Assembly: GCA_008017145.1 (NCBI GenBank)
Contig: SSGY01000221.1
Span: 1-9,321, forward strand
DNA from: Neisseriales bacterium
GTDB taxonomy: Bacteria > Pseudomonadota > Gammaproteobacteria > Burkholderiales > UBA11063
Reading direction: 5' to 3'
DNA: 9,321 nucleotides
Shown piece after piece: positions 5,545 to 9,321 of the stretch. Below the pieces are notes generated by a model. The model was given only the letters and a program-made list of their open reading frames with translations. It was not told the origin of the DNA and did not search any database. The position numbers and the translations under genes are program-made. Position 1 is the stretch's first letter. Every line of letters begins with the position of its first letter.

Positions 5545-6477
5545 ATGAATTTAGATCTGCGCCATGGGTTAGTATTATTGGCTTTATATTTGCCTGCTAA
5601 TGGTGTTTATGCTGCTACAGTAAATAAAAAATTCTCGATTAACGATCTTTTTAAGCCGCTTACCTTGCAAGCTAATTTAACTAGTAATGGTAACGCCAGT
5701 TATAATTTTTCTGGTTCAACCGCAGATTATATTAATTATATACAATTGTGTAAGGCGACAGATAATACCTGTAGTAGTTGTGGCGCACCTTATGCTACTT
5801 ATAAAATGCTTACTTCTAATAATGGTATACCTTATGATACAGTGGGTACTAACTGGAACATACAAGCTAGTACGGTTCAAAATTATTTAACTAGCAATGG
5901 TTATGGTGATGGCACTTATTATATTGGTCTTTATGTTCAATCTCAAGATTTAGTTTGTAATAGTAATCAATCATATTGCAGTACAAATCAAGACGATGCA
6001 GGTCATGCTTTATGTATGCAAGCAGTCTCCAGTGGAGGCACGACAACCTTAACGCGGGAAGATAATGGAATTGCGGTCTTATCCAGCAATACGACACCTT
6101 ATTTGTATATAAATAATGGTAATACTTCAGGTACAAATGCCAACACGACTTCTGTCTGTCCAGCCTATGCCACTCCCTTTGCTTGCACGACGAGTAATAA
6201 TTCCGGCTCAACCCCTACCGCTCCTTATGGTATTGCAGTGGATCCCCCGTCGAAAAATGTTTATGTGATCTCCCATACTAATAATAGCGTTATTAATGCA
6301 TCATTATCTTGTAGTATCAGTGCAACGAATGGCGGACTGAATTGTTCAACCCTTTCTTTTGCCTCATCATTATCATGTACAACACAAGGCATTGCGATTG
6401 ATCCTCCGGGACAAAATGCCTATGTTACCTGCGGTAACAATGTTTATAAATGCGCATTGGGGGGGGAACACTTGTAA
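5545..6477 (+). CDS. Secreted beta-propeller-like repeat protein, 5' part, ending early at a poly-G frame break
   Basis: From the ATG at 5545 the frame encodes 310 residues and ends CALGGEHL then TAA, just after a run of eight G. The N-terminus is a Sec signal peptide: a basic start (DLRHG), the hydrophobic LVLLALYL, and likely cleavage after VYA near residue 23. The Asn/Ser/Thr-rich domain that follows has several cysteines (CKATDNTCSSCG) and no family I recognise. From about residue 229 there are propeller-type repeats, GIAVDPPSKNVYV and GIAIDPPGQNAYV, like YVTN/NHL-type blades. Removing one G joins this frame smoothly to the downstream one. Together they would give 479 residues with five such repeats, in the periplasm or outside the cell. 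It lies 53 bases after the RiPP precursor on the same strand. Either a switched-off phase-variable gene, a recent frameshift or a sequencing error is possible. Confidence 0.7.
   Translation: MNLDLRHGLVLLALYLPANGVYAATVNKKFSINDLFKPLTLQANLTSNGNASYNFSGSTADYINYIQLCKATDNTCSSCGAPYATYKMLTSNNGIPYDTVGTNWNIQASTVQNYLTSNGYGDGTYYIGLYVQSQDLVCNSNQSYCSTNQDDAGHALCMQAVSSGGTTTLTREDNGIAVLSSNTTPYLYINNGNTSGTNANTTSVCPAYATPFACTTSNNSGSTPTAPYGIAVDPPSKNVYVISHTNNSVINASLSCSISATNGGLNCSTLSFASSLSCTTQGIAIDPPGQNAYVTCGNNVYKCALGGEHL
6459..6466 (+). repeat. Homopolymer tract of eight G within a coding region
   Basis: Eight consecutive G residues sit exactly where the reading frame of the secreted repeat protein must shift by one base. 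Seven (or ten) G would keep it open through to 6985. Such tracts are common sites of slipped-strand phase variation and also of sequencing error. Confidence 0.85.
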
Positions 6478-6985
6478 TCAAATAAGCTTGTCGGGTACCT
6501 CTCCAATCCTGAATAGCCCTATGGGAATTGTGATTGATCCAACGAATACTTATATGGCGATTGCGAATGTAGGCGGCAGCCCTGCTGGTTATTTGACCGC
6601 TTGCAAAATCGATGGAACAGGATGCGTTAGTGCGAATTCCGGAAATCCTATTGCCTATGTAACCGTTGATAATACGGGCACCTATCTTTATACCGGGAAA
6701 TCCACTGGCGCCTCTGTGTATTCTTGCCCGGTAACGGTAACGGGAAGCACCCCTTCTATTGGTGCTTGTTCTAATAAAGGCAGCGGAACAACGAAAGTCT
6801 TCGGTATTGCGCTGAATCCGAACGGAACCAACGCCTATATTGCCATCCAGGGTAGCACAGGTCTGATTAATTCTTGCCCCACCTCTCCAGGCGCTGCAAT
6901 CAGTAGTACCTGTGTTGGTACTAACAGCACGGGTCTTTTCACGGGTATGCAAGGTGCTGCCTGGGGTAATGTGGTTGGACCCTAA
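6464..6985 (+). pseudogene. 3' part of the secreted beta-propeller-like protein, out of frame
   Basis: In the +1 frame relative to the upstream part, coding continues without interruption from the poly-G tract (GGNTCNQISLSG) to a TAA at 6983-6985. It adds three more propeller-type repeats: GIVIDPTNTYMAI, AYVTVDNTGTYLYTG and GIALNPNGTNAYIAI. They are the same kind as the two before the break, with paired cysteines such as YLTACKIDGTGC. An internal ATG at 6521 has no ribosome site, so this part is probably not made on its own. It is visibly richer in G+C than the 5' part. It ends 9 bases before the convergent cyclase gene, with no terminator between. Confidence 0.7.
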
Positions 6986-6994
6986 ATAGGGGAT

Positions 6995-8854
6995 CTACAC
7001 TTGCCAGTCACATCCCTTGGGATAGAAATATTTTAGCCAAGTGTCCAATGTATTCACTGTATGAATATTACGTCTAGCTTGGAGCAATAATGGCGTTTCT
7101 AAATCTGCCGCACTGGCAATTTTTAGCTGCTGACTTTGTTGTCGCAGCTTTTCTTTTTGAAGAATATTTAATAATCCTGGATGTAAATCTTCATTCAGGA
7201 TAAATGCCTTGGGATTATAAGGGGACATGCGTGCGCCCATGTTTTTGGAATTACGTGATGTAATGCCAGATGGCAAATGTTTTGAAATCGCACGCCGATG
7301 TAAATAACGTTTTTGTCCGCGGTAATATTTTTCATTGGAAGGAATAGATAAATAACATTGGATGAGTTCAACATCTAATAAAGGAAAAGCATACTCAACC
7401 CCATAGTGACTGGCCATCAATGTACATTCTTCTGCACGCGCACTGATACTACATGGTGATAAAGTGTAATCCAAAATAAAAGCATTTAGATTATTATAAC
7501 CTTGGCTAAATTGGCTGAGTTGATCATAGGTCTTTTTTATTTGATACTGTTGTGTTAGTGATGGTGTAACAATAGAAGCTACAGGCCACCGGGTTTGTAA
7601 ATTTTGTCGAATCGCATTGTCTGGTACACAAGAATCTCCATGATTAAGATAAAGAAAGCGCATTGTTCGAAGCATTCTTGTTAATAAATTGCCAGGCATA
7701 GCTTGCAGTAAGTGTCCATATTGTTGGTTGGCGAGTAACTCGTAGAAATAGAGTTGGAGATTGCTTTCAGTAACGCATTCGTCTCCACCAAATCCAGATA
7801 ATAACGTCCGCACCCCTAATCTTTGAGCGTATTGATAAAAAATCTCACACTGTATGGCAACCTCATGATGTGCTGGTGCTCCAAATACTTCACATGCACG
7901 GTTAGGAGTATCAAGGTACCATAATGGATCGCAACAAACATAGGCAGAATGTAATGCATGTTGTTGATTGACGCTGAAAATAGCCTCAGGATCTTTGGCA
8001 TATAAGGCAAAGGAAAAGGTGTGAAAATTTTTGCTTCCCAAGGTAAAGTGTTGTAATGCATAAGTAGTAACGCTTGTAGAATCCAGCCCACCACTTTGCT
8101 CTGCACCTAATGGATGCGATACGTTAGCACGGCGCCTGATCGCTTTATCTAAATGTTCTTCATAATAATCAACGTATTCGTTTGAAGATTTTAAGTGTAT
8201 TTTTTCGTTATGAAAATGAAAATATCGCATTTTTTCAAACATATCAGATGTGATGGTAATATAATGCGCGGGTAAACAGCGATAAACCTGATGGTAAACA
8301 GTCTCCTCAAAAGAGGTACCTTGGATACAATGACTCAGTTTTTTACATACCCATTCCAGGCGTGGAGTTGGTGTTCCCAGCAAATGAAAAAAGCGTAGGG
8401 AAGTTGAAAAAGCAAACCCCAGCGGATGGTGATAGTAATAGAGGGGCTTGACTCCCATAGGATCACGTGCGCAAAATAAACGTTGAGCATCTATGTCATA
8501 GATCGCAAAACTGAAGTCTCCCAATAAAGATTTTACACAGTCCTCTTTTAGTTTAAAGTAAAGGTGCAAAATTAATTCTGCTGGAGTGATGGCTGGATTT
8601 AGTTGATGTCTCTGAATTAATTCATCCATATTATCCAAGCGCGTCCAAGCCATGGCAATCGCACGACGTGGGTGGTGGACTTCCGTAAAAGAAACGGAGG
8701 AAAGTTCAGTTTCATGTGCCACCCAGATATTTGAGAAGCGCTTTGTAACGATATGATGGTGCTTTGGATCAAACACAAGTTGATTGGCTTCGGCGGAGAG
8801 GTGATGACAAATATCCTCTGAAGGCCGCTCTTTAAAAATAATTCCATGAAACAT
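6995..8854 (-). CDS. Asparagine-synthetase-like enzyme, candidate lasso-peptide cyclase (C protein)
   Basis: The 619-residue protein has the two-domain layout of class II glutamine-dependent asparagine synthetases. The N-terminal amidotransferase-like domain keeps ARLDN-type (TRLDNMDELI, 71-80) and RDPMGVKPLYY (130-140) motifs. It starts MFHGII, so the catalytic Cys2 needed for glutamine hydrolysis is replaced by Phe. The C-terminal ATP-pyrophosphatase domain keeps the SGGLDS loop (254-259) and LSGFGGDE (352-359). An ATP-activating domain without glutaminase activity is what lasso cyclases and beta-lactam synthetases have; they adenylate an acid side chain for attack by an internal amine. With a lasso-like precursor 1.5 kb away, macrolactam formation is the best inference. 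A GGAGA ribosome site precedes the ATG at 8852-8854 by 5 bases. It is on the opposite strand from the precursor, which is unusual. An alternative is an amide ligase for an unrelated substrate. Confidence 0.78.
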   Translation of the reverse strand: MFHGIIFKERPSEDICHHLSAEANQLVFDPKHHHIVTKRFSNIWVAHETELSSVSFTEVHHPRRAIAMAWTRLDNMDELIQRHQLNPAITPAELILHLYFKLKEDCVKSLLGDFSFAIYDIDAQRLFCARDPMGVKPLYYYHHPLGFAFSTSLRFFHLLGTPTPRLEWVCKKLSHCIQGTSFEETVYHQVYRCLPAHYITITSDMFEKMRYFHFHNEKIHLKSSNEYVDYYEEHLDKAIRRRANVSHPLGAEQSGGLDSTSVTTYALQHFTLGSKNFHTFSFALYAKDPEAIFSVNQQHALHSAYVCCDPLWYLDTPNRACEVFGAPAHHEVAIQCEIFYQYAQRLGVRTLLSGFGGDECVTESNLQLYFYELLANQQYGHLLQAMPGNLLTRMLRTMRFLYLNHGDSCVPDNAIRQNLQTRWPVASIVTPSLTQQYQIKKTYDQLSQFSQGYNNLNAFILDYTLSPCSISARAEECTLMASHYGVEYAFPLLDVELIQCYLSIPSNEKYYRGQKRYLHRRAISKHLPSGITSRNSKNMGARMSPYNPKAFILNEDLHPGLLNILQKEKLRQQSQQLKIASAADLETPLLLQARRNIHTVNTLDTWLKYFYPKGCDWQV

Positions 8855-8995
8855 AGTTTCTCCAATATTTTCTGATTATTTCATCAACGCACGCCACTTC
8901 TTCTGTGGATAATTGCAACCTTGATCTTATGTCATTTTAATAGGCACGCCCATGCCATATTATTTGTGGTTCAGTAGGAGTTGCTATCTCAAGAA

Positions 8996-9023
8996 ATTTT
9001 AACTGATTGACACACTCGATCAA
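8996..9023 (-). promoter_or_regulatory. Candidate promoter of the cyclase-like gene
   Basis: On the minus strand TTGATC (9018-9023) and TAAAAT (8996-9001) are 16 bases apart, about 140 bases upstream of the cyclase ATG. The -35 box abuts the palindrome CAAAAATTTTTG (9021-9032). If used, the cyclase is transcribed independently of the upstream HlyD-type gene. The remaining 8855-9082 spacer holds no gene I can support and no clear terminator. Confidence 0.35.
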
Positions 9024-9082
9024 AAATTTTTGGCTTCCTGATTATTTATAAAATAATTTCTTCTTGATCCTGCATATAAAAT

Positions 9083-9321
9083 TTACTCAGTTTCGATGTA
9101 AACATAGGCACTGGTTCCCACGCGTAGTGGATATTTATCATCCAGATCCAACACTTTAATTTGTACTGGAAGTCTTTGTGGTAAAAGCACCCATTGATTT
9201 TCATTGGTAACATTTTGGATTTGTGAGCGATTATCAGTTAACTGACGATTCGCGCTCCAGTAATCAGATACAACTACACCATGAAAGATTTTTTGCGCAA
9301 AATAAGTACGTGGCATAATTA
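9083..9321 (-). CDS. HlyD-family membrane fusion protein (EmrA/AaeA-like), C-terminal end (partial)
   Basis: The frame is open to the right edge, so the gene continues outside the window; an in-frame ATG at 9314-9316 is probably internal. About 79 residues are visible. IFHGVVVSDYW, then VTNENQWVLLPQRLPVQIKVL and YPLRVGTSAYVYIE, match the beta-barrel end of HlyD/EmrA/AaeA-type periplasmic adaptors (F.G.V..., N.W....QR.PV.I, LR.G..V.V.I). Such proteins link an inner-membrane transporter to an outer-membrane channel. It lies 228 bases upstream of the cyclase-like gene on the same strand and could belong to an export system for the peptide, or to a general drug efflux pump; the transporter partner is not visible. 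Confidence 0.7.
   Translation of the reverse strand, partial: IMPRTYFAQKIFHGVVVSDYWSANRQLTDNRSQIQNVTNENQWVLLPQRLPVQIKVLDLDDKYPLRVGTSAYVYIETE

Noticed and set aside
5891..6211. 106-codon minus-strand frame rich in Tyr, His and Leu
   Set aside because: It lies wholly within the secreted protein gene and reads as the complement of Asn/Thr-rich codons; no start signal or domain.
6425..6952. 175-codon open frame on the minus strand inside the secreted repeat gene
   Set aside because: Its product is a low-complexity Arg/Thr/Gly-rich shadow of the repeat-coding strand, with no ribosome site or family resemblance.
6995..8854. Ordinary asparagine synthetase AsnB
   Set aside because: The essential N-terminal Cys2 is Phe and the gene lies beside a lasso-like precursor, so a glutamine-dependent asparagine synthetase is unlikely.
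8907..9022. Small minus-strand frame (TTG start, about 28 codons ending ...IIWHGRAY) between the HlyD-type gene and the cyclase
   Set aside because: It has a non-ATG start with a loosely spaced AGGAAG, no lasso leader motif, no Gly-initiated core and no resemblance to RRE or peptidase sequences. It is too short to support.
8872..9047. Direct repeat CTGATTATTT at 8872-8881 and 9038-9047 as possible insertion footprints
   Set aside because: A 10-base AT-rich match in AT-rich spacer is expected by chance, and nothing mobile lies between the copies.
1..9321. CRISPR array, tRNA or rRNA genes
   Set aside because: No regularly spaced direct repeats, cloverleaf-like sequence or rRNA-like stretches were recognised on either strand.

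Overview
The window is AT-rich DNA (roughly 38-40% G+C by eye) from what looks like a gammaproteobacterium. The FAD/NAD(P)-binding oxidoreductase and the mix of secreted and lipoprotein genes remind me of Legionellales-type genomes (Legionella, Coxiella and relatives). That placement is an inference from recognised protein styles, not a search result.

Left part (1-3720). The tail of a YgjP-like M48-family metallopeptidase gene (+) converges through a bidirectional hairpin terminator on a nitronate monooxygenase-type flavoprotein gene (-). This is followed by an intact but apparently catalytically dead IS1595/IS1016-type transposase gene (+). Next comes a lipoprotein (+) that probably starts at a TTG codon and whose C-terminus resembles the end of RTX/type I-secreted proteins. 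A structured non-coding stretch with a strong 15-bp terminator hairpin closes this part.

Middle part (3724-5491). A NUDIX hydrolase and an FAD-dependent oxidoreductase form a likely two-gene operon on the minus strand. Divergent from them, across 102 bp, lies a 56-codon gene (5321-5491, +). Its product carries a YxxPxL...G leader motif and a short Gly-rich core with a Glu placed for a 7- or 8-residue macrolactam ring, so it is a candidate lasso-peptide (RiPP) precursor.

Right part (5545-9321). Directly downstream and co-directional with the precursor is a secreted, repeat-rich, beta-propeller-like protein gene. It is interrupted at a run of eight G residues, and a seven-G version would restore one 479-residue frame. 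Convergent with it is a 619-residue asparagine-synthetase-like protein. Its N-terminal catalytic Cys is replaced by Phe and its ATP-binding SGGLDS loop is intact, as expected for a lasso cyclase. Upstream of that on the minus strand is the C-terminal end of an HlyD-type membrane fusion protein, cut by the window edge.

How the parts may work together: the precursor, the cyclase-like enzyme and possibly the HlyD-type exporter suggest an unusual lasso-like RiPP locus with genes on both strands. The secreted phase-variable-looking protein sits inside it. The leader peptidase/RRE (B protein) and an ABC exporter are not in the window, so the system is incomplete as seen.
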